Shown: positions 34,815 through 43,233 of the stretch, piece after piece
Position numbering within the stretch: position 1 is the first letter of the stretch
Layout of the letters: each line of letters begins with the position of its first letter
Source of the DNA: Nocardia rhizosphaerihabitans
GTDB taxonomy: Bacteria; Actinomycetota; Actinomycetes; Mycobacteriales; Mycobacteriaceae
Assembly: GCF_014646295.1 (NCBI RefSeq)
Contig: NZ_BMNE01000009.1
Span: forward strand, 1 to 64,000
Length of the DNA: 64,000 nucleotides
Direction of reading: 5' to 3'
The notes under the pieces: generated by a model
What the model was told of the DNA's origin: nothing
Seen by the model: only the letters and a program-made list of their open reading frames with translations
The model's database searches: none
Program-made: the position numbers and the translations under genes

Positions 34815-35548
34815 CCAAGTCCGCCCTGATCAGCGGCGCCTCGCGGGGCATTGGTCTCGGCATCGCGAATCGGCTTGCCCAGCAGGGCTATTCGCTGACC
34901 ATCACCGCGCGCGACGCCGACCGTCTCGACGTGGTCGCCGCCGAGCTGCGCGCCAACGGCGCCGCCGAGGTGGTCCCGGTCGCCACCGATATGTCCGACG
35001 AGGAGGGTGTAGCGCGGGTACTCACCGCGCACACCGACCGATTCGCGACGATGTCCGCCTTGATCCTGAACGCCGGCGTCGGCACCGCGGGCCCACTGGC
35101 CGAGTCCTCGATGCGGCGTTTCGACAAGACCATCGCCGTCAACGTGCGCGCACCCATCCAGCTCATCCAGGGCGCCCTGCCGATGCTGCGCGCCGGGGCA
35201 GCCGCCGATCCCGGCCACGGCGCGAAAGTCATCGCGCTGTCCTCGATCACCGGCGTCTACGCCGAGGCCGGGCTCGCCGTCTACGGCGCGGCCAAAGCAG
35301 CCCTCATCTCCCTGCTCACCACCCTCAACGCCGAAGAATCCGGCAACGGCGTCACCGCCACCTCGATCGCCCCCGCCTACGTCGACACCGACATGAGCGC
35401 CTGGATCCACGACCGGATTCCCCCCGAGCGGATGCTCGCGGTCAACGACATCGTCGAGATGGTCGACTCCCTGCTGCGCCTGTCCGCCCAGGCCGTGGTC
35501 CCCACGATCGTCATGTCGCGCGCGGGAACCGACGGCTACCGGGCGTAG
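34811..35548 (+). CDS. Short-chain dehydrogenase
   Basis: This 245-residue classical SDR has SGASRGIGLGIANRL as cofactor motif (residues 8-22), LNAGVG near 90, a catalytic Ser in ALSSITG and YGAAK near 158. PAYVDTDMSA is the usual post-catalytic segment. The ATG overlaps the phosphotransferase stop. As last gene of the acyl-CoA dehydrogenase operon, it probably oxidises or reduces a hydroxy- or keto-acyl intermediate. It is convergent with the AurF-like gene, with six bases between the stops. Confidence 0.92.
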   Translation: MTKSALISGASRGIGLGIANRLAQQGYSLTITARDADRLDVVAAELRANGAAEVVPVATDMSDEEGVARVLTAHTDRFATMSALILNAGVGTAGPLAESSMRRFDKTIAVNVRAPIQLIQGALPMLRAGAAADPGHGAKVIALSSITGVYAEAGLAVYGAAKAALISLLTTLNAEESGNGVTATSIAPAYVDTDMSAWIHDRIPPERMLAVNDIVEMVDSLLRLSAQAVVPTIVMSRAGTDGYRA

Positions 35549-35554
35549 CCGGGA

Positions 35555-36535
35555 TCAGGCGAGGCGGCGAAGTGGTTCGCTGCGGTAGCGGGCGTGGCCG
35601 CCGTCGATCTTCAGCAGCTTCCACAGCTGCTTGGTCACCGGGTTCATCAGCCCGAGCTCGTCGGCCAGTGCGCGCATGTCGCCGAAGAATCCGCTGAGGA
35701 TCTTGCGGGAGGCGGGGCTGCGCCAGAACGCGTCGGCGAACACCTCGTCGGGGATGTCGAACTTCTTCGCGAACGACTTCGACGGCTTGACGAGCTCGTC
35801 GGCGAGCCAGCGCATCGCGATCGGGAAGGCGACGGCGCAGACCGCGGTGCTCACCGGGTTCATCCGCGCGAGGTGGGCGCGCAGGAACTCGTTGGCGAAG
35901 GAGATGTGGCGCGCCTCCTCGGCGATGTGGATCTCCATGATCCGCAGCAGCGTCGGCTGGGTCGCGTTGCCCGACCTGATCAGGGCCTTCTGGTAATGAT
36001 CGATCGGTTCCTCGCCGCCGAGGATGCCGATGAACAGGATGGCCCAGAAATAGCCGCCCGCGACGCCGATGAACGGTGAGGCGAGCTTGAACATCGGCCG
36101 CATGCCCGGCACGTCGTCGCCGATGCGGTTGACCAGCTCCTGGAACATCTGGATGTGGTTGCACTCCTCGGTCATCTCGTGGAGGCAGTAGCGGAATTCG
36201 GGGGAGCCGTTGGGCAGCGCCATGGCGTACTGCATCATCCCGCGGATGAGGATGGACTCGAAGGCCAGCCCGACCTTGGCGGCATTGGCCTGCCGCCAGC
36301 GGCCGATCTCGATCCGTCGCTCGAGCGGCAGCTCCTGATACCACCGGGTGGCGCCCAGCGGGTCGAGCTCGGCCGAGAGCACCCAGCGCGGATCATCACG
36401 GTCGATCGCGAATTCTGGTGCGTCCCAGTCGATATCGAGGTAGGGATCGAACCTGCGGTGGACCGACCCCTCCGACAGTGTCAGCAGGGTGTCGGCGTAG
36501 TCCGGGTTCGTGGCTGCGGTCTTAGAGAACGTCAT
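35555..36535 (-). CDS. AurF-like di-iron oxygenase family protein
   Basis: This 326-residue protein has ferritin-like iron-ligand motifs, HEMTEECNHIQMFQEL (near residue 140) and MEIHIAEEARHISFANEF (near 215), each providing Glu and His ligands. An earlier Glu in LAFESILIRGMMQYA is a likely further ligand. The pattern fits the AurF family (PF11583), whose best-known member N-oxygenates an aryl amine; most actinobacterial members have unknown substrates. It starts at ATG with GGAGAG upstream. A hydrophobic stretch (GVAGGYFWAILFIGILGG) lies between the two motifs. The neighbouring SDR on the same strand may be linked. Confidence 0.85.
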   Translation of the reverse strand: MTFSKTAATNPDYADTLLTLSEGSVHRRFDPYLDIDWDAPEFAIDRDDPRWVLSAELDPLGATRWYQELPLERRIEIGRWRQANAAKVGLAFESILIRGMMQYAMALPNGSPEFRYCLHEMTEECNHIQMFQELVNRIGDDVPGMRPMFKLASPFIGVAGGYFWAILFIGILGGEEPIDHYQKALIRSGNATQPTLLRIMEIHIAEEARHISFANEFLRAHLARMNPVSTAVCAVAFPIAMRWLADELVKPSKSFAKKFDIPDEVFADAFWRSPASRKILSGFFGDMRALADELGLMNPVTKQLWKLLKIDGGHARYRSEPLRRLA

Positions 36536-36646
36536 TGTTTCTCTCCATCGTCACAAGGATCGCCGTCGAGCCGGCGGGCCCTGATTTGAATGTAACGCAC
36601 TGTCTCACCTATTTCCAGGGGTGTGCGCAGACCGATCGGGCCCGGC

Positions 36647-37495
36647 TCAGTCGGCGCGTGGAATCCGGCCGTCGACGTCGGTGAATCCGTAGGCCTCGGC
36701 CAGGTCGGCGACCTTGCACGCGGTGCCCGCGCGTGCCGCGCGATCCGGATCGGCGGCCAGGGCAACCACGGCCCGGCCGGGGAAGCGGGGCGTCTCGGCG
36801 GCGTTCAGATCGAAGGTGCCCTCGCCCGGCAGGGTGACCTGGCGACGACCCTGATCGTCGGCCGGAACCATTTGCAGCAGTTCGGTATCCACGATGCCGG
36901 GCCAGATCGAGATCGCCGTCGCGCCGGTGCCGTCGAGGTCGTGGGCGAGATCGGCGGTGAGCCGGTCCAGGGCGGTCTTGCCGACGCCGTAGACGGCGTT
37001 GTGCATGTAGCGCCGCGCACCGGGAGAGGACACGTTGACGATCAGACCGGCCGACTCGATCAGCAGCGGAGCGGCGAAGACGCTGGCCACATAGTGCGAC
37101 CGCACACCGATGTCGAAGGTCTCGTCCCACGCCTTCGGCGGCACGTCCCAGAATTTGCGCCCGAGCCAGCGGGCGGCGGCGGGGGAGTTGTAGACGTTGT
37201 TCACCAGCACGTCGAGCCGCCCCTGCTCGTCGCGGACCTGGGCGAAGAGCTTCTCGACCGCGGCGTCGTCGGCGTGATCGCAGACGACGGCGACCCCGTG
37301 TCCGCCCAGCGCGGTGATCTCCTCCGCCGTGGCGTGCACGGTGCCGGGCAACCTACCCGGCGTGGTGGTGCGGCCGGTGACGTACACGGTGGCTCCGGCC
37401 GCGCCCAGCTCCTGGGCGATGCCTTTGCCGATACCGCGGCTGGCCCCGGTCACCACCGCGACCTTGCCGGCGAGAATCTTGGGTGTTCCGCTCAT
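36647..37495 (-). CDS. Short-chain dehydrogenase (DHRS1-like)
   Basis: This 282-residue SDR has VTGASRGIGKGIAQEL (residues 16-31), NNVYNSPAAARWLGRKFWD near 108, a Ser in NVSSPGARRY and YGVGK near 170. The RTTTPGRLPGTVHATAEEIT insertion and the NN-V-Y segment are typical of DHRS1-like SDRs. It starts with ATG and is divergent from an epoxide hydrolase-like gene, with a near-perfect inverted repeat between them. The gap of 111 bases to the AurF-like gene downstream is compatible with either one or two transcripts. Confidence 0.9.
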   Translation of the reverse strand: MSGTPKILAGKVAVVTGASRGIGKGIAQELGAAGATVYVTGRTTTPGRLPGTVHATAEEITALGGHGVAVVCDHADDAAVEKLFAQVRDEQGRLDVLVNNVYNSPAAARWLGRKFWDVPPKAWDETFDIGVRSHYVASVFAAPLLIESAGLIVNVSSPGARRYMHNAVYGVGKTALDRLTADLAHDLDGTGATAISIWPGIVDTELLQMVPADDQGRRQVTLPGEGTFDLNAAETPRFPGRAVVALAADPDRAARAGTACKVADLAEAYGFTDVDGRIPRAD

Positions 37496-37521
37496 GACCT
37501 CCAGACACTACCGTCAAAATA

Positions 37522-37533
37522 AGAACACGTTCT
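37522..37533. promoter_or_regulatory. KstR-like inverted repeat
   Basis: AGAAC-AC-GTTCT lies between the divergent SDR (start 37495) and hydrolase (start 37550) genes. The wider sequence AAGAACACGTTCTA differs at one position from TnnAACnnGTTnnA, the motif reported for the mycobacterial cholesterol regulator KstR. No kstR gene is in this window. The site may serve that regulator or another TetR protein. Confidence 0.5.
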
Positions 37534-37549
37534 AGAAATGGAGACGGTA

Positions 37550-38533
37550 GTGGAGCTGACCCATCGATTCCTGGACACCGGCGGCATCCGGATGCACGTC
37601 ACCGAGCAGGGGCAGGGGTATCCGGTCGTCTTCTGTCACGGCTTCCCGCACACCTCGTTCGTGTGGCACCGCCAGCTCGCAGCGGTCGCCGCGGCCGGAT
37701 TCCGCGGTATCGCCCCCGACCTGCGCGGGTACGGCCGCACCGATGCCCCCGCCGACGTCGCGGCCTATACGAACGAGGCGGTGATCGGTGACCTGCTGGC
37801 GCTGCTCGACGACATCGGCGCCGAGAAGGCCGTGTTCGTCGGTCTCGATTTCGGCGCCCAGCTCGTGTGGGAGCTGTCGCTGCGCGCACCCGAACGCGTG
37901 GATGCCGTTGTGGTGCTCAACAATCCGTTCTCCCCGCGACCGCCGCGAGCCCCCTCCGAATTCTGGACCAAGGCGGCGCAGCGGCACTTCCTGCACCTGG
38001 CCTACTTCCAGGAGCCGGGCGTGGCCGATGCCGAACTGGCGGCCCGCCCCCGCGAATTCCTCGCCCGCGTGTACTACTCGCTCTCCGGCGACTACCACTA
38101 CCTCGACACCTGGAAGAATCCGCCGGGACTCGGCTACCTCGACGTCCTGCCACAGGCGCCCGAGCTGCCGTGGCCGTGGCTCTCCGAAGCCGAATTCGAC
38201 ACACTGGCAACGAAGTTCGAACGCACCGGCTTCACCGGCGGCCTGAACTGGTACCGCAATCTCGATCGCAACTGGGCGCTCACCGAAGCCTTCGCGGGCG
38301 CGCAGGTCCCGGTGCCCACCTACTTCCTCTACGGCGAGAACGACCCCGACATGGAGGGTTTCAGCGGCCGCGACCCGCTCGCCGTGCTGCGCGCGAACGT
38401 CCCGGATCTGCGTGCGGTGGTGAAGGTTGCGGACGCGGGCCACCTCGTGCAACTGGAACGGACCGATGCCGTCGACGAGTTCCTGACCGCCGCGCTGCGT
38501 GACCTCGGGGTGGGAGCCCGGGTCGCGCCGTAG
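37550..38533 (+). CDS. Epoxide hydrolase/dehalogenase-like alpha/beta hydrolase
   Basis: This 327-residue hydrolase has HGFPHTSFVWHRQ as oxyanion segment, the nucleophile elbow FVGLDFGAQLVWEL with an Asp (near residue 104), an acidic residue in LYGENDPDM and the catalytic His in VADAGHLVQLERT. The usual His-Asp-Trp elbow reads Leu-Asp-Phe, so it is somewhat divergent. The GTG at 37550 is preferred because GGAG lies six bases upstream; an ATG at 37538 in the same frame has no ribosome site and adjoins the palindrome. The substrate is unknown. Confidence 0.87.
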   Translation: MELTHRFLDTGGIRMHVTEQGQGYPVVFCHGFPHTSFVWHRQLAAVAAAGFRGIAPDLRGYGRTDAPADVAAYTNEAVIGDLLALLDDIGAEKAVFVGLDFGAQLVWELSLRAPERVDAVVVLNNPFSPRPPRAPSEFWTKAAQRHFLHLAYFQEPGVADAELAARPREFLARVYYSLSGDYHYLDTWKNPPGLGYLDVLPQAPELPWPWLSEAEFDTLATKFERTGFTGGLNWYRNLDRNWALTEAFAGAQVPVPTYFLYGENDPDMEGFSGRDPLAVLRANVPDLRAVVKVADAGHLVQLERTDAVDEFLTAALRDLGVGARVAP

Positions 38534-38536
38534 GTT

Positions 38537-38644
38537 TCAGCGCACGCGGTCGAAAGTGAGGGCGATCTCGCCGAGTTCGCCCACCTCGTGGTGAGTGATC
38601 GCCCACCGGGAATCCGGCAGGCCGTCGTCGTAGACGCGCCCCTA
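38537..38644 (-). pseudogene. Possible C-terminal gene remnant behind the TetR gene
   Basis: Immediately after the TetR stop, which is doubled (TAG TAG), the same frame stays open for 34 codons (from GRVYDDGLPDSRWAITHHEV to a TGA). Thirty or so of these codons end in G or C, the bias of real genes in this genome. It has no start codon or ribosome site. It looks like the tail of a lost gene or of an originally longer protein, but it could be chance. Confidence 0.3.
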
Positions 38645-39298
38645 CTAGGGGTCGCCGATGATCTCCGGAGGGAGGAACATCGTTCCCAGCTGGGCCGCGA
38701 TCGCGCTGGTGTGCTCGACGATGCGTTCGGCATCGACGTCGAGCCCGCCGGTGCGCCAGGCGGACAGCAGTTCGATGAAGCCGCCGATCCCGGCCAGCGT
38801 GCTCATGCGGATGGCGGTCTCGTCGACGCCGGGACGCAGATAGGGCCACGCGGCCGCGATCAGCAGATCGGTGGCATCGGTGAGCATGGTCTTGCGCCGC
38901 TGCTCGAGGACCGCGCTGCCCGCGTGGTCGGCGAGCAGGATTCTGGCGCGGCCACGGGGGTCGGATTGCAGCTCGACGGCGCGGGCGATGGCCGCGCGCA
39001 GGATCTCCAGGGGTGTGCGCTCGGTGTTCTGGGCGACGATGCTCGCCAGGTCGACGAACACCTCGGTGCACACCTCGTCCCAGGCCGCGGCGAGCAGTTC
39101 GTCGCGATCGGCGAAATGCTCGTAGAAGTACCGGTCGTTGAGCGAGGTCCGCTGGCAGACGCCGCGCATGGTCACCGCGGCCCAGCCGTTCTCGATCCAG
39201 ATGCCGAGGGCGGCGTCGACCAGGCTGGTCCGCCGCTGCGCCCTGCGTTGGTCGGCGGTCAGCCCACCCCAGGTTCGTGCCGGTGCGCGCACATCCAT
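38645..39298 (-). CDS. TetR-family regulator
   Basis: This 217-residue regulator has an N-terminal helix-turn-helix near residues 20-60: LVDAALGIWIENGWAAVTMR, then GVCQRTSLNDRYFYEHFADR. This spacing is typical of TetR. The C-terminal domain is helical. ATG at 39298 is used; a TTG three codons upstream has GAGGAG four bases before it and is a fair alternative. It is divergent from an SDR-led operon, with an 18-bp palindrome between them, and probably represses that operon. Confidence 0.9.
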   Translation of the reverse strand: MDVRAPARTWGGLTADQRRAQRRTSLVDAALGIWIENGWAAVTMRGVCQRTSLNDRYFYEHFADRDELLAAAWDEVCTEVFVDLASIVAQNTERTPLEILRAAIARAVELQSDPRGRARILLADHAGSAVLEQRRKTMLTDATDLLIAAAWPYLRPGVDETAIRMSTLAGIGGFIELLSAWRTGGLDVDAERIVEHTSAIAAQLGTMFLPPEIIGDP

Positions 39299-39348
39299 GG
39301 TTGACAAAGTACTCCTCTGCGAGCCTAATTGGTGTCAGGTGCGGCCAA

Positions 39349-39366
39349 TGGTGGCAGTTGCCACCA
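39349..39366. promoter_or_regulatory. 18-bp palindrome, probable TetR operator
   Basis: TGGTGGCA-GT-TGCCACCA has eight-base perfect arms. It lies 35 bases before the SDR start and 51 bases before the TetR start, in a 100-bp divergent gap. This is the strongest operator candidate in the window. Confidence 0.65.
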
Positions 39367-39400
39367 GTTCGAGTCTCACCGGGTCGACCCGGGAGTTTCC

Positions 39401-40237
39401 ATGCGACTGTTTCCCTTCGGCGGACGCCGCCGGACCACGAACGCCGATGCCGTGGTGACCGGCGCGGGCAGCGGCATCGGACGTGCCTTCGCCGTCGAAC
39501 TGGGCAAGCGCGGCGGCCGCGTCGTGTGCTCGGACATCGATCCCGACCGCGCCGCCGAGACCGCCGGACTCGTCGAGGCCGCGGGCGGGAAGGCGATCGG
39601 CACCGTCTGCGATGTCACCGCGATCGCCGAGGTCACCCGGCTGGCCGCCACCGCACAGGACTGGTTCGGCGCAGCGCCCACCGTCGTCGTCAACAATGCG
39701 GGCATCGGGGCTGGCGGACCGGTGGTCGGCGAGTTCGCCCTCGACGACTGGCAGCGCACGCTCGGCGTGAATCTGTGGGGCGTCATCCACGGCTGCCACG
39801 TCTTCGCGCCGATTCTGCGGGAGGCGGGTCGCGGCGCGATCGTGAATGTCGCCTCGGCGGCCGCGTTCGGCGCCGCGCCGCGCATGGCCGCCTACAACGT
39901 CAGCAAGGCGGGGGTGCTGGCGCTGTCGGAGACGTTGTCGGCCGAACTGGCAGGCACCGGCGTCGGTGTCACCGTGCTGTGCCCGACCGGCGTGAAAACC
40001 AACATCATGCAGGCGGATGCCCCGATGGACGAGACCGCCGAACGGCTCGGTGGACTGCTCCTGCGGTGGACCGGACGCGCGCCCGCCGCGATCGCCCGCA
40101 CCACCCTCGACGCCGTGGACCACGGCGAGCTGTATGTGGTGCCGCAGCTCGAGGCCAAGATGCTGTGGCAGGCCAAACGGTGGATGCCCGCGACCTATAC
40201 CCGTTCGGCCGGCCTGCTGGAGCGGGTCGTGCGCTGA
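39401..40237 (+). CDS. Short-chain dehydrogenase (SadH-like)
   Basis: This 278-residue SDR has AVVTGAGSGIGRAFAVELG (from about residue 16), NNAGIGAGGPVVGEF near 103, a catalytic Ser in NVASAAAFG and YNVSK near 168. Its length and the C-terminal extension (LLRWTGRAPAAIARTTLDAV) resemble SadH/Rv3085-type enzymes found with monooxygenases. GGGAG precedes the ATG. It heads an operon of SDR, ferritin-like protein, FMO-like fragment, flavin monooxygenase and HAD hydrolase. It probably oxidises an alcohol or reduces a ketone for that pathway. Confidence 0.9.
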   Translation: MRLFPFGGRRRTTNADAVVTGAGSGIGRAFAVELGKRGGRVVCSDIDPDRAAETAGLVEAAGGKAIGTVCDVTAIAEVTRLAATAQDWFGAAPTVVVNNAGIGAGGPVVGEFALDDWQRTLGVNLWGVIHGCHVFAPILREAGRGAIVNVASAAAFGAAPRMAAYNVSKAGVLALSETLSAELAGTGVGVTVLCPTGVKTNIMQADAPMDETAERLGGLLLRWTGRAPAAIARTTLDAVDHGELYVVPQLEAKMLWQAKRWMPATYTRSAGLLERVVR

Positions 40238-40264
40238 TCAAGCACAGAAGAAGGAGATCGAACA

Positions 40265-41188
40265 ATGACGTTCGCCTATCCCGATATGCTCGCCACCGTC
40301 CGCGCCAAGCAGTGGGCCCTGGCCGACATCGACTGGGACGCGCCGGGTGCCGACACCATCACCGACGAGCAGCGCCCCCGCCTGGCCACCTTCATGGCCG
40401 ATCTGGTGTGGATCGAACATGTCGGCGCCCGCGGCTTCGCCGCCCTCGTGCACCAGGCGCCGCCCGGCCCACTCCGCGAGATCTACCGGTACTTCCACGC
40501 CGAGGAGCAGAAGCACGCCAATGCCGAGCTGGCGCTGATGCGCCGATGGGGCATGCTCGACGGTGACGCGATGCCGGTGCCCAACAAGAACATTCGCCTC
40601 GTCATCAGCTGGCTCGACCGCTACGCCGACCAACTGACCCTGCCGGTGCTCGGCACGGTCATTCCCTCGCTCGAGACCGCGCTGGACGGCGCGCTGGTGA
40701 AGTTCCTGCTCGACGAGGTCGAGGACCCGGTGTGTCACGAGGTGTTCCGGCACATCAACAGCGACGAATCCCGGCACCTGGCCGTCGGTTTCCAGGTTCT
40801 CGAACAGCTCGGGGCCGGACCGCTGCGCCGGATCGCCATCGAGACAGCGGGTTTCGCGGCGCGCCCGTCGTTCGTGCTCGGCGCGCTGCTGTACGCGCCA
40901 CTGCTGTCGCGGATGTCGACCAATATCATCGCCCTCGGGCTCGACGAGGAGAAACTGTGGCAGGCGGTGCGCCGCTACGAGAATGTCGGGGAACGCAGCC
41001 CGGCGATCCGGCGGATCCCGCTGTACCACGTGGTGAAGATGCACGGTAAGGCCACGATCCACCGCCGCCAGCCGTTCCAGTTGCTGGCCGATGTGTCCAA
41101 TGCGTGTATCGACCGGTTCCCGGTCCGCGTGCTGGGGCGCAGGCCGTCCTGGTCGGACGAACTCACCTACGAACCGGTGGCGAAATGA
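40265..41188 (+). CDS. Ferritin-like di-iron protein of unknown substrate
   Basis: This 307-residue helical protein has two Glu/His metal-binding helices, YRYFHAEEQKHANAELALM (near residue 80) and FRHINSDESRHLAVGFQVL (near 165). Further acidic residues lie in FMADLVWIEHVG and LETALDGALVKFLLDE. This is the pattern of ferritin-like di-iron oxygenases, but I cannot place it in a named family. AAGGAG lies upstream of the ATG. It overlaps the next gene by ATGA. With the flavin monooxygenase downstream, it probably contributes an oxidation step. Confidence 0.8.
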   Translation: MTFAYPDMLATVRAKQWALADIDWDAPGADTITDEQRPRLATFMADLVWIEHVGARGFAALVHQAPPGPLREIYRYFHAEEQKHANAELALMRRWGMLDGDAMPVPNKNIRLVISWLDRYADQLTLPVLGTVIPSLETALDGALVKFLLDEVEDPVCHEVFRHINSDESRHLAVGFQVLEQLGAGPLRRIAIETAGFAARPSFVLGALLYAPLLSRMSTNIIALGLDEEKLWQAVRRYENVGERSPAIRRIPLYHVVKMHGKATIHRRQPFQLLADVSNACIDRFPVRVLGRRPSWSDELTYEPVAK

Positions 41189-41727
41189 CTCTTCGTTTCG
41201 CCGAGACGTTCACCGGCCGCCAGACGCACAGCACCGAATTCGTGCCACGCCACGAATTCACCGGCCGCCGCGTCGCGATCATCGGCAGCGGGGCGGCGGC
41301 AGCACGACTGCTGCCCGGCATCGCCGCAGAGGCCGCGCGGGTGACGGTGTTCCAGACCGATGCGGTCTGGATTCTGCCACGCGCGCCGCTTCCCGGTGCG
41401 GCGGTCCTGCGCCATACGCCGGAGCGCTTGGTGCGGCTCATCGCTCGCATCAATCTCCGTGTCCAAGTCCATGATTCGTGGCTGCGGCACCGTCTCACAC
41501 CCGACGACACCGCGGGCGTCGCCGTGCACAACAGCTACTACCGCACGCTGCGGCAACCACACTGCACTCTGGTGACGTGGCCGATCGCACGACTGGTTCC
41601 GCTGGGCGTGCGCACGGTCGATGGAATCGAGCATCGGGTCGACACCATCGTCTACGCGGAGGACGCCGAGCACGTCGTCCGCACCGTCGCCCGTCCCGGC
41701 CGCCACCGGATGAAGGAGATCGCATGA
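41185..41727 (+). CDS. Stand-alone NADPH-domain fragment of a flavin monooxygenase
   Basis: This 180-residue protein matches only the second half of flavin-containing/Baeyer-Villiger monooxygenases. It has the NADPH Rossmann motif RRVAIIGSGAAAARLLPGIA (near residue 30), followed by VTVFQTDAVWILPR, as in the full-length neighbour. It later has RTLRQPHCTLVTWPIARLVP and GVRTVDGIEHRVDTIVYA. It lacks the N-terminal FAD-binding motif and the C-terminal third. Its start overlaps the upstream stop and its stop overlaps the start of the full-length monooxygenase, so it is translated as part of the operon. It is either a retained accessory domain or a remnant of duplication. Confidence 0.75.
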   Translation: MTLRFAETFTGRQTHSTEFVPRHEFTGRRVAIIGSGAAAARLLPGIAAEAARVTVFQTDAVWILPRAPLPGAAVLRHTPERLVRLIARINLRVQVHDSWLRHRLTPDDTAGVAVHNSYYRTLRQPHCTLVTWPIARLVPLGVRTVDGIEHRVDTIVYAEDAEHVVRTVARPGRHRMKEIA

Positions 41728-43208
41728 CCACCACCGGAATCGACCACGAGATCATCATCGTCGGCGCCGGATTCTCCGGGATCGGCGCGGCGATCGCGTT
41801 GCGCAATGCCGGATTCGACGACTTCCTGATCGTCGACGAAGCCGACGGTGTCGGCGGAACCTGGCATTGGAACACCTATCCCGGTGTCGCCGTGGATATT
41901 CCGTCGTTCAGCTACCAGTTCTCCTTCGAGCAGCGCACCGACTGGTCCCGGGTGTACGCACCGGGCAGTGAACTCAAGGCCTACGCCGAATCGTGCGTCG
42001 ACAAATACGAGCTGCGACCGCGAATTCGGTTCGGCACCACCGTTCTCGGTGCCGACTTCGACGAGGACGCCCGGCGCTGGGTCCTGCACACGTCCGACGG
42101 TGGCGAGCTGACCGCGCGTTTCGTGATCAGCGCGACCGGTGTGCTCACCCGGCCCAAGCTGCCGGATATCCCCGGCATCGAGAGTTTCGCCGGCGTCACC
42201 ATGCACACCTCACGCTGGGATCACCGGCAGGATCTGCGCGGCAAGCGGGTCGCGATCATCGGCACCGGTGCTTCCGCGGTGCAGGTGATTCCCGAGATCG
42301 CGCCGGAGGTCGCGCACCTGACGGTGTTCCAGCGCACGCCGATCTGGTGTCTTCCCCGCCCCGATATGCCGTTGCCGCTGCCTGCTCGTTTGGCGTTGAA
42401 AGTTCCCGGTGGGCGCACCCTGACCCGGCTGGTGAGCCAGACCTACGTCGAATTCACCTTCCCGCTCGCCGCCCATTACCACCGCTCGCTGCCGACCGCC
42501 GCGATCGGGGAACGCGCGGGCCTGGCGCACCTGCGCCGCCAGGTGAAAGACCCGGCCATCCGCGCGAAGCTCACCCCGAAGTACGCGCTCGGCTGCAAAC
42601 GCCCCAGCTTCTCCAACGACTACCTGTCGACCTTCAATCGCCCCGACGTCACCCTCGAAACCACCACGATCAGCGAGATCACACCGACCGGTGTGCGCAC
42701 CGCGGCAGGCATCGAGCACACCGTCGACGTCCTGATCCTCGCCACCGGCTTCAAGGTCATGGAATCGGGCAATATGCCGACCTACGACCTGCACGGCGTC
42801 GGTGGCCGCGACCTGGAAACCTGGTGGGACGAGAACCGTTTGCAGGCCTACGAGGGCGTCAGCGTCCCCGGTTTCCCCAACTTCTTCTCCATCATCGGCC
42901 CCTACGGCTACAACGGCGCGTCCTACTTCACCCTGATCGAGAACCAGACCCGCCATATCCTGCGCTGTCTGCACCACGCCCGCAGCACCGCCGCCGATCG
43001 CATCGAGATCAGCGAGGCCGCCAACGATCGCTACTTCCGCGAAATGCTCGCCCGCCGCGGCGGCCAGGTGTTCTGGCAGGACAGCTGCGCCACCGCCAAC
43101 AGCTACTATTTCGACAAACACGGCGACGTCCCCCTCCGCCCGGCCTCCACCCTCGAAGCCGCCTGGCGCAGCGGCCATTTCGCCCTCACCGACTACGTTT
43201 TCACCTGA
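41724..43208 (+). CDS. Flavin-containing Baeyer-Villiger-type monooxygenase
   Basis: This 494-residue enzyme has the FAD motif IIIVGAGFSGIGAAIAL (from residue 9), the segment GGTWHWNTYPGVAVDIPS, and the BVMO signature F-x-G-x-x-x-H-x-x-x-W-D in FAGVTMHTSRWDH (near residue 155). The NADPH motif RVAIIGTGASAVQVIPEI is near 175, and the FMO C-terminal ATGF motif is LILATGFKV. It should insert oxygen into a ketone or oxidise a heteroatom using NADPH. AAGGAG precedes the ATG. The preceding SDR could supply a ketone and a later hydrolase could open an ester; that pathway is inference. Confidence 0.92.
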   Translation: MTTTGIDHEIIIVGAGFSGIGAAIALRNAGFDDFLIVDEADGVGGTWHWNTYPGVAVDIPSFSYQFSFEQRTDWSRVYAPGSELKAYAESCVDKYELRPRIRFGTTVLGADFDEDARRWVLHTSDGGELTARFVISATGVLTRPKLPDIPGIESFAGVTMHTSRWDHRQDLRGKRVAIIGTGASAVQVIPEIAPEVAHLTVFQRTPIWCLPRPDMPLPLPARLALKVPGGRTLTRLVSQTYVEFTFPLAAHYHRSLPTAAIGERAGLAHLRRQVKDPAIRAKLTPKYALGCKRPSFSNDYLSTFNRPDVTLETTTISEITPTGVRTAAGIEHTVDVLILATGFKVMESGNMPTYDLHGVGGRDLETWWDENRLQAYEGVSVPGFPNFFSIIGPYGYNGASYFTLIENQTRHILRCLHHARSTAADRIEISEAANDRYFREMLARRGGQVFWQDSCATANSYYFDKHGDVPLRPASTLEAAWRSGHFALTDYVFT

Positions 43209-43233
43209 CCGCCGCCGACAGAGAAGGGATCTC

